From PALSA-505 sp963699015 (lineage in GTDB: Bacteria; Actinomycetota; Actinomycetes; Streptosporangiales; Streptosporangiaceae), in the NCBI GenBank assembly GCA_963699015.1, contig CAVOSX010000001.1, forward strand, positions 806,001-870,000: a stretch of DNA of 64,000 nt. Direction: 5' to 3'. Position numbers and translations under genes: made by a program. Below, piece after piece: positions 32,500 to 40,814 of the stretch. The notes under the pieces are model-generated. The model ran no database searches and was not told the origin of the DNA. It saw only the letters and a program-made list of their open reading frames with translations. Each line of letters starts with the position of its first letter. Positions within the stretch are counted from its first letter, which is position 1.

Positions 32500-34755
32500 A
32501 TGGGCCGATTCGGGAAACGGGCGGTGCTCCCAGCCGTCGCGGGCGCCGCGCTCATCGTGCTGCCCGTCGTGACGCTGGCAGTGGCTCCGGGGCCCCGGGT
32601 CGTCAGGGCCTCCTCGGAGATCCGGCCCGTCAAGGCGTCCGCGGAAGCACGGGTCGTCAAGACCAAGGCGGTGCCGGACCGGGTGATCAGCTATCACGGC
32701 TACCAACTGCGGGTGCCCGGGTCATGGCCGGTGTACCGCCTGGCCGACAACCCATCGCGGTGCATCCTGTTCAACCGGCACGCCGTTTACCTGGGCCGCC
32801 CCGGTGCCAACCAGAAGTGCCCGGCGCACGCGTTCGGGAAGACGGAGGCCGTGCTGGTCCAGCCGATGGGATCGACGGGCAACTTGCAGGCCGGCACCGT
32901 GATGGAGCGGGGCAGCCGGGCGGGAGGGTGGTCCGCGGCGCCGCTCGCCGCCAGGAACGCGACCGCTCACGTCATGCGGCTCGCGCTGCCTGCCGCAGGC
33001 GTGCTGGTGACCGCGACCTACGACAAGGATCCGGCGCTGGTCAGCGGCATGCTGAACGGCGCGCGGATGACGGCTGCCGGCGCGCCGGCCCATCCGGCCG
33101 GCCGGCACCATTCCCGGCGCAGCGGGGTCTGGCACGGCGCAGCCAGGCATGGCGCGGTCCGCCATGGCCGGGTCCAGCAGGGTGCGGCGCGGCAGCAACC
33201 CCGGGCGGCGACGGCTGCCGCGGCTGCTGCTGAGACCATGACCGGCGAGCAGGGCAGCGGCCTGGGCTTCGACACCTGCACCGTCCCCTCGGCGGGGACG
33301 ATGACCAAGTGGCTGACCTCGCCGTTCCGGGTGGTTGCCACCTACCTCGGGGGAGCGAACTGGGGCTGCGACTACGGCAACTTCACCAGTTCCTGGGTGA
33401 ACAAAGTGGCCGCCGAGGGCTGGCGGTTCCTGCCGCTCTGGGTTGGGCCCCAGGCGCCGTGCTCCACGATTCCCGGGGTGTCCCTGATCAATCCTTCGCA
33501 GGCCCGGTCCGAGGGAGAGTCGGAGGCGGCCAGCGCGGTGGCCACCGCGCGCCGGTTCGGATACGGGACCGGAACCCCTATCTACTTCGACATGGAGGCC
33601 TACAACAACACCATTGCCTCCTGCAAGCAAGCCGTGCTCTCGTTCCTGGACGGCTGGACCCGGGGCCTGCACACCGCGGATTACCGATCGGGCGTCTACA
33701 GCAGCGCGGCCAGCGGCATCGCCGACCTGGCCACCGAGGCCGGCAACCGCGGCTACGCGCCGCCCAACGACATCTGGTTCGCGGACTGGACCGGGAAGCC
33801 CCTGCTGACCGATCCCTTTGTGCCCGGCAAGGACTGGGCCGATCACGAGCGGGTGCATCAGTACCAGGGCCCGCGCACCGACACCTGGGGCGGGGCCAGC
33901 GTGAACATCGACCGCGACGCCGTGGACGGGGAGGTAGCCGGGCCGCGTTCGGCCGCCACGGCAGACACCGCGTCCGTGCTCGCCCAGCCCGGCGTCACCG
34001 CGGTGTACCCGGGTACGGCCGTCAAGGTGCCGCTGACCATCGGCGGCACGAGCCATGCGCCCTCGGATGGCGCCCAGGTCAGCTGGCAGGTGCAGGCACC
34101 GTCCGGCCTCACCGTGAGCCCCGATCACGGCAAGGTGACGGCGCAGTCCGGCAAGCAGAAAACGGTCACGCTGACCGTGACGGCCAGTTCCTCGGCTTCA
34201 CCCGGACGGCATAACCTGCCGGTCGTAGCCACCGCTGACGGGCAGCCCCTGGCCCACCCGCACGAGCTGGTCAGCGTGGTCCAGCAGGGCCATTCGCTGC
34301 CGACCTCGGTGCCGATCAGGCTGTACGCCGCCGATGACACCAGCATGACGCTCGCCGTGCAGCTCGCCCGCCACCTCGCGCTGCGCGGCGGCGACGTGAC
34401 CGGCAGCTTCAGGCAGGCCTGGGCCGATGTGGCGGGGGGCCACGACCTGGTGTTCGCCGTCGGGCAGGCGGCGTTCCACGGGCTGTACACCAACCCCTGC
34501 GGCTGGTCCAACCCGGCGGGCACGGGCCGGGGGCATACCCCGTTCAGTGTGATCAGCGCGCCGCTGGAACAGGCGCCGGGGGCCAACATCTTCGAGAACA
34601 CGGCGGCCGGCAGCGTCCCGGCGACCGGCCAGCTGACCGCGGAGCTGACGCACTATGCGCTGGCCGGCACGCTGTCGAACGGGGGGACGCCGCTGCCGGC
34701 CCCGTCGTTGCCCTCCAACTCCTGCACCGGGTCATCGCACGTCCGGGTGCCGTGA
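32500..34755 (+). CDS. Secreted DUF1906 (glycoside-hydrolase-like) protein
   Basis: 751 aa. A signal peptide occupies residues 1-30 (KRAVLPAVAGAALIVLPVV). An N-terminal domain of unknown type (about 60-190) and a His/Arg-rich linker follow. The DUF1906 TIM-barrel domain (about 248-480) begins GLGFDTCTVPSAGTMTKWL and contains PIYFDMEAYN with the likely catalytic acids, and WFADWTGKPLL; the family includes Rv2525c, a Tat-exported cell-envelope protein. The last about 260 residues include an Ig-like segment (GTAVKVPLTIGGTSHAP) and a C-terminal domain. Probably acts on cell wall or extracellular glycan; activity unproven. Confidence 0.83.
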   Translation: MGRFGKRAVLPAVAGAALIVLPVVTLAVAPGPRVVRASSEIRPVKASAEARVVKTKAVPDRVISYHGYQLRVPGSWPVYRLADNPSRCILFNRHAVYLGRPGANQKCPAHAFGKTEAVLVQPMGSTGNLQAGTVMERGSRAGGWSAAPLAARNATAHVMRLALPAAGVLVTATYDKDPALVSGMLNGARMTAAGAPAHPAGRHHSRRSGVWHGAARHGAVRHGRVQQGAARQQPRAATAAAAAAETMTGEQGSGLGFDTCTVPSAGTMTKWLTSPFRVVATYLGGANWGCDYGNFTSSWVNKVAAEGWRFLPLWVGPQAPCSTIPGVSLINPSQARSEGESEAASAVATARRFGYGTGTPIYFDMEAYNNTIASCKQAVLSFLDGWTRGLHTADYRSGVYSSAASGIADLATEAGNRGYAPPNDIWFADWTGKPLLTDPFVPGKDWADHERVHQYQGPRTDTWGGASVNIDRDAVDGEVAGPRSAATADTASVLAQPGVTAVYPGTAVKVPLTIGGTSHAPSDGAQVSWQVQAPSGLTVSPDHGKVTAQSGKQKTVTLTVTASSSASPGRHNLPVVATADGQPLAHPHELVSVVQQGHSLPTSVPIRLYAADDTSMTLAVQLARHLALRGGDVTGSFRQAWADVAGGHDLVFAVGQAAFHGLYTNPCGWSNPAGTGRGHTPFSVISAPLEQAPGANIFENTAAGSVPATGQLTAELTHYALAGTLSNGGTPLPAPSLPSNSCTGSSHVRVP

Positions 34756-34794
34756 GCCTGGCACGCGAACCTGGTGCCGTGAGCGCGGTGCTGC

Positions 34795-36426
34795 TCACGT
34801 CCTGGACAGGCGCGCTTCCTCCAGGTCGAGGTCGTGTTCGATGGTTCGCAGCACGGTGACTCCAATCCGGCCCTGGCTGCGCAGGCCGGCCAGCGTCCGG
34901 CGCTGGAACGAGATCAGGTCGCGGCGCATGTCCTGGCCGGCCTGCGCGGTGGCGGCGACCTCGTCCTCCAGGTCCGCGTCCTCGGTGCTCGTCTCCAGCC
35001 AGTGCAGCCGCCCTAGGTACTGCGCCCGCAGGCCGTCGGCGACTTCCTCGGGCAGCTGACCGGCATCGCTCGCCTGGCCGATGTGATCGAGCACCGCCCT
35101 GGTCAGCTCGACGCGGACCTGGCGTTCGGCTTCGGCGACCGACGGGTGCTCGCTGAGGTGCAGCCGCCGCACCAGGATCGGCAGCGTCATGCCCTGCCCT
35201 ACCAGCGTCACGATGATGACAGCGAACCCCAGGTAGATGATCTCGTCGCGGCCGGCCAGCGGACGCCCGGTGTCGGTCCGCTCCGGCACCGCGAGCAGGG
35301 CGGCCAGCGTGATAGCGCCGCGCATGCCCGCCCAGCCCAGGACCAGCCGCTCCCGCCAGCCGTGAGCGCCGAAGGCCGCCCCGCGGCGGCGCCCGAGCCG
35401 GGCGAACCAGCCGCTGCCTTCCATCCAGGCCAGGCGGAGCACGATGATGGCCGCCACCACGGCGGCCCCGGTCAGCACCAGCCTCCCCACCGGTCCCCTG
35501 GCCTGCGTGCTGAAGGTGTGGAACGACAGTCCGACCAGGACGAACAGGGCCGCATTGACCAGGAAGATGAGGGTCGCCCAGAAGGCACCCGACTGCAGCC
35601 GGCTCCGGGCCGAAAACGCTCCCCCGCTGCTGTGCCAGCCCAGGTACAGCCCGGCGGTGACCGCGGCCAGCACGCCCGATGCGTGGATCGCCTCGGCCGG
35701 CAGGTAAGCGGCGTAGGCGATCAGGATCGAGCCGGCGATCTCGATCGGCGGGTCGTCGATCCGGTTGCGCAGCCAGCGGCCGGCGAACCCGACGGCCAGG
35801 CCGACGCCGGCACCTGCCGCGGCGGAGTACACGATCGTGCCCGCGGTGTGGACGAGCGAGATGTGCCCGGTAGTGGCGTCTGCCACGGCGGCCCCGTACA
35901 GGACCAGCGCAGTGGCGTCGTTGAACAGTGCCTCCCCCTCCAGGACGGTGACCAGGTGCCGCGGCAGTCCGATCCTGCTGGCGATGCTGGTGGCCGCGGA
36001 CGCGTCGGTCGGGCCGACCGCGGTGCCCAGGACGAACGCCACCGGCCAGGACAGGTGACCGGCCCAGTGCGCGATCGCCGCCACCACCACCGCGGTGGCG
36101 GCCACCAGCAGGACGGCGAGCACGCCTATCGAGCGGGCATGCCGGAAGAACGCCGTCGGCGAGGCCGTGGCCGCTGCGTCGAAGACGAGCAGCGGGAGCA
36201 GCCCGAGCAGCACCACCTCGGGATTGAGGGACACGTCGGGCACGAACGGCAGGAATCCGATGATCAGCCCGGCCACGACCAGCACCACCGGAGCCGGCAC
36301 GCCTACCCGGCGCAGCGCGGCCACGGCGAGCAGGGTGGCCGCCGCGACGCCCAGGATGATGAGTAGCTGACCGGAGCTCACGTGAGCGACTCGCTCATGG
36401 ATCGGGTCATGGTCCGCTCCTATCAT
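34795..36426 (-). CDS. Na+/H+ antiporter, CPA1 (NhaP) family
   Basis: 543 aa. About twelve membrane helices in residues 15-420, with the ion-binding GTAVGPTDASAATSIASRIG and LEGEALFNDATALVLYG motifs typical of CPA1. A soluble C-terminal tail (about 425-543) is helical and charged. The start is ambiguous: ATG 36426 gives the longest form, whereas GTG 36381 would give a shorter N-terminus (VSSGQLLIILGV) closer to relatives. Convergent with the DUF1906 gene; 39 nt from selB, which lies upstream on the same strand. Confidence 0.88.
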   Translation of the reverse strand: MIGADHDPIHERVAHVSSGQLLIILGVAAATLLAVAALRRVGVPAPVVLVVAGLIIGFLPFVPDVSLNPEVVLLGLLPLLVFDAAATASPTAFFRHARSIGVLAVLLVAATAVVVAAIAHWAGHLSWPVAFVLGTAVGPTDASAATSIASRIGLPRHLVTVLEGEALFNDATALVLYGAAVADATTGHISLVHTAGTIVYSAAAGAGVGLAVGFAGRWLRNRIDDPPIEIAGSILIAYAAYLPAEAIHASGVLAAVTAGLYLGWHSSGGAFSARSRLQSGAFWATLIFLVNAALFVLVGLSFHTFSTQARGPVGRLVLTGAAVVAAIIVLRLAWMEGSGWFARLGRRRGAAFGAHGWRERLVLGWAGMRGAITLAALLAVPERTDTGRPLAGRDEIIYLGFAVIIVTLVGQGMTLPILVRRLHLSEHPSVAEAERQVRVELTRAVLDHIGQASDAGQLPEEVADGLRAQYLGRLHWLETSTEDADLEDEVAATAQAGQDMRRDLISFQRRTLAGLRSQGRIGVTVLRTIEHDLDLEEARLSRT

Positions 36427-36465
36427 TGTCCGGGGCCCGGCGGAAGCCAGACCCCGGCGCGGTGC

Positions 36466-38391
36466 TCAGCCAGGTCGCAGCGTCCGCCGGTCGTCGGGCA
36501 GCCGCCGCGTCACCGAAGCCCGGTCCAGGTACTCCAGCAGCGGGATCGCCACCCGGCGCGTGGTGTCCAGCGCCTGCCGGGCCTGGGCCGCGGTGAACGG
36601 CTGCGGCAGCCGGGCCAGCACCCGCGCCGCCGCGGCGTCCGCTCCCGGAGCGAGCACCAGTTCCGGGCCGATCCGCAGCAGCAGTCCCGCCCGCGCGGCC
36701 GCGGCGATCGCCTTGCGGTCCAGCCCGAGCTCGCGCAGCCGGCCGGCCTGCGGCGCACGGAACGGACTCGTCGCCAGCTCCGCGCGCAGCGACCGTACCG
36801 CGGCCGCGACCGGCGCGGGCAGCAGCTCCGGATCCGGGCCGGGTTCCGCGGCCGCCGGTGACGAGCTGGCCGTGCGGCGCTGCTGCCCGGCCGGCGCGCG
36901 CAGCTCCGGGCCCGCCGAGCGGCGGACGCAGCCGTCGCGCACGGCGAGCGGGTATCCGGGCCCGCCGCGCGCGGGCGCGGGGCCGGGCCCGGCCGCCAGC
37001 GCCTCGACCAGCTGGCGGTCCGGCAGCCCCAGCGCCGCTCGGGCCGCCTCCAGCGGCATCCCGGGGGCGAGCGGATCCCGGGCCGCGTGCTCGTCCACCG
37101 CCCCGGCCAGCCGTTCCCGCAGGACCGACCAGTGCCCGGGGTCTGCGAGCCAGCCGGCGGCGGTGACCGGCGCCGGGCCGCCCGGCTCCCAGCCCAGGCC
37201 CATGGCCCGCAGTTCCTCCGGACGGGCCAGGCCGCGACGGCGCAGCAGATCGGCCGCGTCCGGCGGGTCCGGCCAGCCCGCCAGCTCCCGGCGCACCGCC
37301 GCGGCCGTCTGGCGCCGGGACGTGCCCGGCGGGCTGACGTCGAGCACCGTCGCCCCGGTGATGGCCGGCCCGCCCGTCATGACCCTGGCCGCGCCAGGAT
37401 CGCGAAGCAGCAGCCGGTCGGCCACGTGCAGCGGGAGCGGTTCGCGCAGGCTCAGCCGGGCGAACGGCCCGCCGAGCGGGCGCACCCGGGCCGCCGTCCT
37501 GGCCGATCCGATGTGCACGGCGACCTGGCGGGGCAGCCGCGGCTCCGGCCCGTCCTGCCAGGCCCGCGGCGGCCCGGTCAGCCTGATGTCGATCGTGGCG
37601 GTGAGCGTCCAGCCGCCCGGCTCGACCAGCGCCATCCCCCGGGCGAGCTGACCCGCCGCGATGCCGCGCAGGTTGACCGCGATCCTGGACACGCCGCGAA
37701 CCTGCGCCGTCTTCTCGTGCAGCGACTCGATGGCCCGGATCCTGACCGGCCGCCCGGCGGGGGCGACCAGCAGCTCGTCGCCGCCGCGGACCGTGCCGGC
37801 CGGCAGCGTCCCGGTCACGACCGTGCCGCTGCCGGTCATGCTGAACACCCGGTCCACCCACAGCCGGACCGGGGCGGCAGGGTCCGGCGCCGGCAGCCCC
37901 GCCGCCAGCTCGGCCAGCGCCGTCCGCAGCTCCGGCAGGCCCTGGCCGGTGACCGCGCTGACCGCGATCGCGGGCAGCGCGCCGAGGCTGGTCCGCCCGA
38001 TCTCGTCGATGGCCCGGCGCGTGGCAGGCCCGGGATCGGCGAGGTCGGCCCGCGACACCGCAAGCAGCCCGCGGGAGATGCCCAGCGCGTCGATCGCGGC
38101 CAGGTGCTCGGCGGACTGCGGCATCCAGCCGCCATCGGCGGCCACCACGAACAGCACCGCCGGCACCGGTCCGACTCCGGCCAGCATGTTCGGCACGAAC
38201 CGCTCGTGTCCGGGCACGTCCACAAACGACAGCCGCTCACCGCCCGGCAGCGTCAGCCAGGCGAATCCCAGGTCGATGGTCAGGCCGCGGCGGCGCTCTT
38301 CGGCCCAGCGGTCGGGCTCCATCCCGGTCAGCGCCCGCACCAGGGCCGACTTGCCGTGATCCACGTGCCCCGCGGTGGCGATGACCTGCAC
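36466..38391 (-). CDS. selB: Selenocysteine-specific elongation factor
   Basis: 641 aa. Delivers Sec-tRNA-Sec to UGA codons marked by SECIS. GTPase motifs: G1 GHVDHGKS (8-15), DVPGHERF, and SRADL in place of the usual NKxD; EF-Tu-like domains 2-3 follow. The C-terminal about 220 residues contain winged helices that bind the SECIS RNA (LGLDRKAIAAAARAGLLL, RVAIPLLEYLDRASVTRR). It starts 5 nt after selA. The variant G4 motif (S for N) also occurs in some SelB proteins, so I do not regard it as loss of function. Confidence 0.94.
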   Translation of the reverse strand: MQVIATAGHVDHGKSALVRALTGMEPDRWAEERRRGLTIDLGFAWLTLPGGERLSFVDVPGHERFVPNMLAGVGPVPAVLFVVAADGGWMPQSAEHLAAIDALGISRGLLAVSRADLADPGPATRRAIDEIGRTSLGALPAIAVSAVTGQGLPELRTALAELAAGLPAPDPAAPVRLWVDRVFSMTGSGTVVTGTLPAGTVRGGDELLVAPAGRPVRIRAIESLHEKTAQVRGVSRIAVNLRGIAAGQLARGMALVEPGGWTLTATIDIRLTGPPRAWQDGPEPRLPRQVAVHIGSARTAARVRPLGGPFARLSLREPLPLHVADRLLLRDPGAARVMTGGPAITGATVLDVSPPGTSRRQTAAAVRRELAGWPDPPDAADLLRRRGLARPEELRAMGLGWEPGGPAPVTAAGWLADPGHWSVLRERLAGAVDEHAARDPLAPGMPLEAARAALGLPDRQLVEALAAGPGPAPARGGPGYPLAVRDGCVRRSAGPELRAPAGQQRRTASSSPAAAEPGPDPELLPAPVAAAVRSLRAELATSPFRAPQAGRLRELGLDRKAIAAAARAGLLLRIGPELVLAPGADAAAARVLARLPQPFTAAQARQALDTTRRVAIPLLEYLDRASVTRRLPDDRRTLRPG

Positions 38392-38396
38392 GGGAG

Positions 38397-39803
38397 CTAG
38401 GCCCCGGCCGCGGCCGTGACGGCCGCGCAGAGCAGGTCGTCGTCCTCGGCGGGCACGGCGCGCAGGTCAAGCAGCAGCCGCCCGGAGGCGACCCGGCCCG
38501 CCACGGCCATGGCGTCTCCGCGGCGCACCGCCTCGCCGGCCCGGAGCACGGCGGCCAGCCCCGGCGGCAGGCTGACCGCCGCGCTGGGCAGCAGCACGCC
38601 CGGCGCTCCGCCGCCGCCCACCGTCGCCTGGCAGGGTACGGCGCGGGCATCGAGGCCGAGGGCGGCCAGCCGCGCCGCGATCCGCTGCGCGCGCTCCATG
38701 ATGACGGTCACGTCGGTGCCCAGCGCCCGCTGCGCCGGAGGACGCGGACCGGCCAGCGTCGCCTCCAGGGCGGCCAGGGTGAGCTTGTCCACCCGGAGCG
38801 CCCGGGCCAGCGGATGCCGGGTCAGCGTGCGCACCAGGTCGCCCCGCCCGAGCAGCAGCCCGGCCTGCGGACCGCCGAGCAGTTTGTCGCCGCTGGCGGT
38901 GACCAGGGCCGCGCCCGCGCGCAGCGCGGAGTCGGCGTCCGGCTCGCCCGGCAGCGTTGCGCTGGGGGTGAGCAGCCCGGACCCGATATCGGCCACGACG
39001 GGCACGCCGAGCCCGGACAGTTCGGCGATGGACGCCTGCGCGGTGAAGCCCTCGATGCGGTAGTTGGACGTGTGCACCTTGAGCAGGAACGCGGTCTGCG
39101 GGCCGATGGCCGCCCGGTAGTCGGCGATGCTCGTCCGGTTGGTGGTGCCCACCTCGCGCAGCCGCGCGCCGGTGGATTCCATCAACTCGGGCAGCCGGAA
39201 GCCGTCCCCGATCTCGATCAGCTCACCCCGGCTGACCACGATCTGCCGGCCAGACGCCAGCGCGGTCGCGGCCAGCGCCAGCGCCGCCGCGTTGTTGTTC
39301 ACCACCGCGACCGATTGCGCCGCGGGCACCGCGGCAGCCAGCGCGGCCAGCGTGCCGCGACCCCGGCGGCCGCGCTCGCCCGCGGGGAGGTCGAACTCCA
39401 CGTCGGTGCAGCCGGCCGCCGCCTGCAATGCGTCGCGCGCGCCCGCGGACAGCGGCGCGCGGCCGAGGTTGGTATGCAGCAGCACGCCGGTCGCGTTGAT
39501 GACCGGGGTCAGCGTGGTCGACCTGGGCGGCAGCCCGGCCACCGCGGCGTCGGCCACCGCATCCGGCGGGATCCGGCAGGCCCTGGCCTCTTCCTGAGCC
39601 CGGGATACGGCCTGCTTGACCAGCGGCCGCCCCAGCCTCTGCTCGGCAGAAGCCAGCCGCGGGTCGGCGAGCAGCGCGTCGGTCCGCGGTATCAGGCGCC
39701 GGGCCTGCGCGCCGCCCGGCCCGTCCGGGCTCACTGCCCCGTTCTGGCCTTCGGTCGCGGAATCTCCCGGCCGGCCGCGATCGGCGTCGTCCCGGGTACC
39801 CAC
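38397..39803 (-). CDS. selA: L-seryl-tRNA(Sec) selenium transferase
   Basis: 468 aa PLP enzyme converting Ser-tRNA-Sec to Sec-tRNA-Sec with selenophosphate. Lys307 in TASGDKLLGGPQAGLLLG is the PLP lysine; RRLIPRTDALLADPRL and INATGVLLHTNLGRAPLS are family blocks. The first 33 residues are not conserved; GTG 39803 is favoured because TAGGGT lies 7 nt before it, though an internal GTG at 39734 would also serve. Operon with selB. selD and tRNA-Sec are not seen nearby. Confidence 0.94.
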   Translation of the reverse strand: MGTRDDADRGRPGDSATEGQNGAVSPDGPGGAQARRLIPRTDALLADPRLASAEQRLGRPLVKQAVSRAQEEARACRIPPDAVADAAVAGLPPRSTTLTPVINATGVLLHTNLGRAPLSAGARDALQAAAGCTDVEFDLPAGERGRRGRGTLAALAAAVPAAQSVAVVNNNAAALALAATALASGRQIVVSRGELIEIGDGFRLPELMESTGARLREVGTTNRTSIADYRAAIGPQTAFLLKVHTSNYRIEGFTAQASIAELSGLGVPVVADIGSGLLTPSATLPGEPDADSALRAGAALVTASGDKLLGGPQAGLLLGRGDLVRTLTRHPLARALRVDKLTLAALEATLAGPRPPAQRALGTDVTVIMERAQRIAARLAALGLDARAVPCQATVGGGGAPGVLLPSAAVSLPPGLAAVLRAGEAVRRGDAMAVAGRVASGRLLLDLRAVPAEDDDLLCAAVTAAAGA

Positions 39804-39810
39804 GAGCGCG

Positions 39811-39816
39811 ACCCTA
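39811..39816 (-). promoter_or_regulatory. -10 box TAGGGT of selAB, leaderless arrangement
   Basis: TAGGGT on the minus strand, 7 nt before the selA GTG. This geometry is shared with six other genes and supports the longer selA start. Confidence 0.45.
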
Positions 39817-39943
39817 CTCGCCGGCCTGCCCGCGGCGGGTTGCGGGCCCCGGCCGGCCGGGCGGGCGCCGGCCGGATATCGAGCGGATTCATGGGTAGGG
39901 GGTGGCGTGATTCCATTTCCTCACGGCATGGGAAGTGATCATT

Positions 39944-40591
39944 ATGGCTGGGATGCTGCGCGTTCCGCGGAGCCGTGGCGCCCTCAGCGGCGTGGTCCTC
40001 GTTCTGCTCGGAGCATGGGGCGCCCTGATTCCGTTCATCGGCCCGTACTTCCACTACGCCTACACCCCCGACAGCGGATGGACCTACAACACCGGCCGGC
40101 TCTGGCTGGAGGTACTACCGGGAGCGGCGACCCTGGTTGGCGGGCTCATCGTGCTGATCGCGGCGACCCGGCCGGTCGCGCTGTTCGGTGCCTGGCTGGC
40201 GGCGATGTGCGGGGTCTGGTTCGTGGTCGGCACGCCGCTGTCCACGCTGTGGACCGTCGGCGGCCTCCCGGCCACGGGTTCCCCGGTGGGCAGCACCCTC
40301 GCCCGCGCCGTTGAGCAGATCGGGTTCTTCGGCGGCCTGGGGGCGGCCATCATCTTCTTCGCCGCCCTGGCGCTCGGCCGGTTCACCGTGCTGGGCCACC
40401 GCGAGGTCATGCTGGCCGAGCAGTACGCGGCGGCCGAGCAGGCCAGGGCGGATCAGGACGCGGCCGAGCAGGCCACGGCCGACCAGGCGGCCGCTGACGA
40501 GATGGCGGCGCAGCCCGCGACCGAGCGGTTCTCCCTGCACGGGCGAACGGCTGATCCGCCGGTGACCACCGAACCGCCTGCGCGCACCTAG
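39944..40591 (+). CDS. Four-helix membrane protein of unknown function
   Basis: 215 aa from ATG 39944, with GGGAAG 8-9 nt upstream (a GTG three codons earlier sits on that site). Four membrane helices: about 15-35, 55-75, 80-100 and 125-145. An extracytoplasmic loop after helix 1 contains PYFHYAYTPDSGWTYNTGRL. The C-terminal tail is Ala/Gln/Asp-rich and predicted coiled (EQARADQDAAEQATADQAAA). Resembles actinobacterial anti-sigma-factor-neighbour membrane proteins of unknown role. Confidence 0.78.
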   Translation: MAGMLRVPRSRGALSGVVLVLLGAWGALIPFIGPYFHYAYTPDSGWTYNTGRLWLEVLPGAATLVGGLIVLIAATRPVALFGAWLAAMCGVWFVVGTPLSTLWTVGGLPATGSPVGSTLARAVEQIGFFGGLGAAIIFFAALALGRFTVLGHREVMLAEQYAAAEQARADQDAAEQATADQAAADEMAAQPATERFSLHGRTADPPVTTEPPART

Positions 40592-40814
40592 CCGGTCCAG
40601 GTCGCCGCGGCGTGTCCCGGCACGCCGCGGCACGCCGGAGGATCACCGCGTCCGTTCACCGGCGGCGGTAGGCTCGGGCTGCGGTCCGGGCAATGTCGTG
40701 AGTTGTACGACGACCCGGCCATACCCTGTGTACCGATGATTCAGCCACCCACCGTCGCTTCTGGGTCCGGCCCGGCGCGGAGACCTGCCGCGACGGGCCG
40801 GACGAGGTAGGACG

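Noticed and set aside
39804..39943. Search for tRNA-Sec next to selA
   Set aside because: No T-loop consensus or CCA-ending long acceptor stem is present here or in the 36427-36465 gap.
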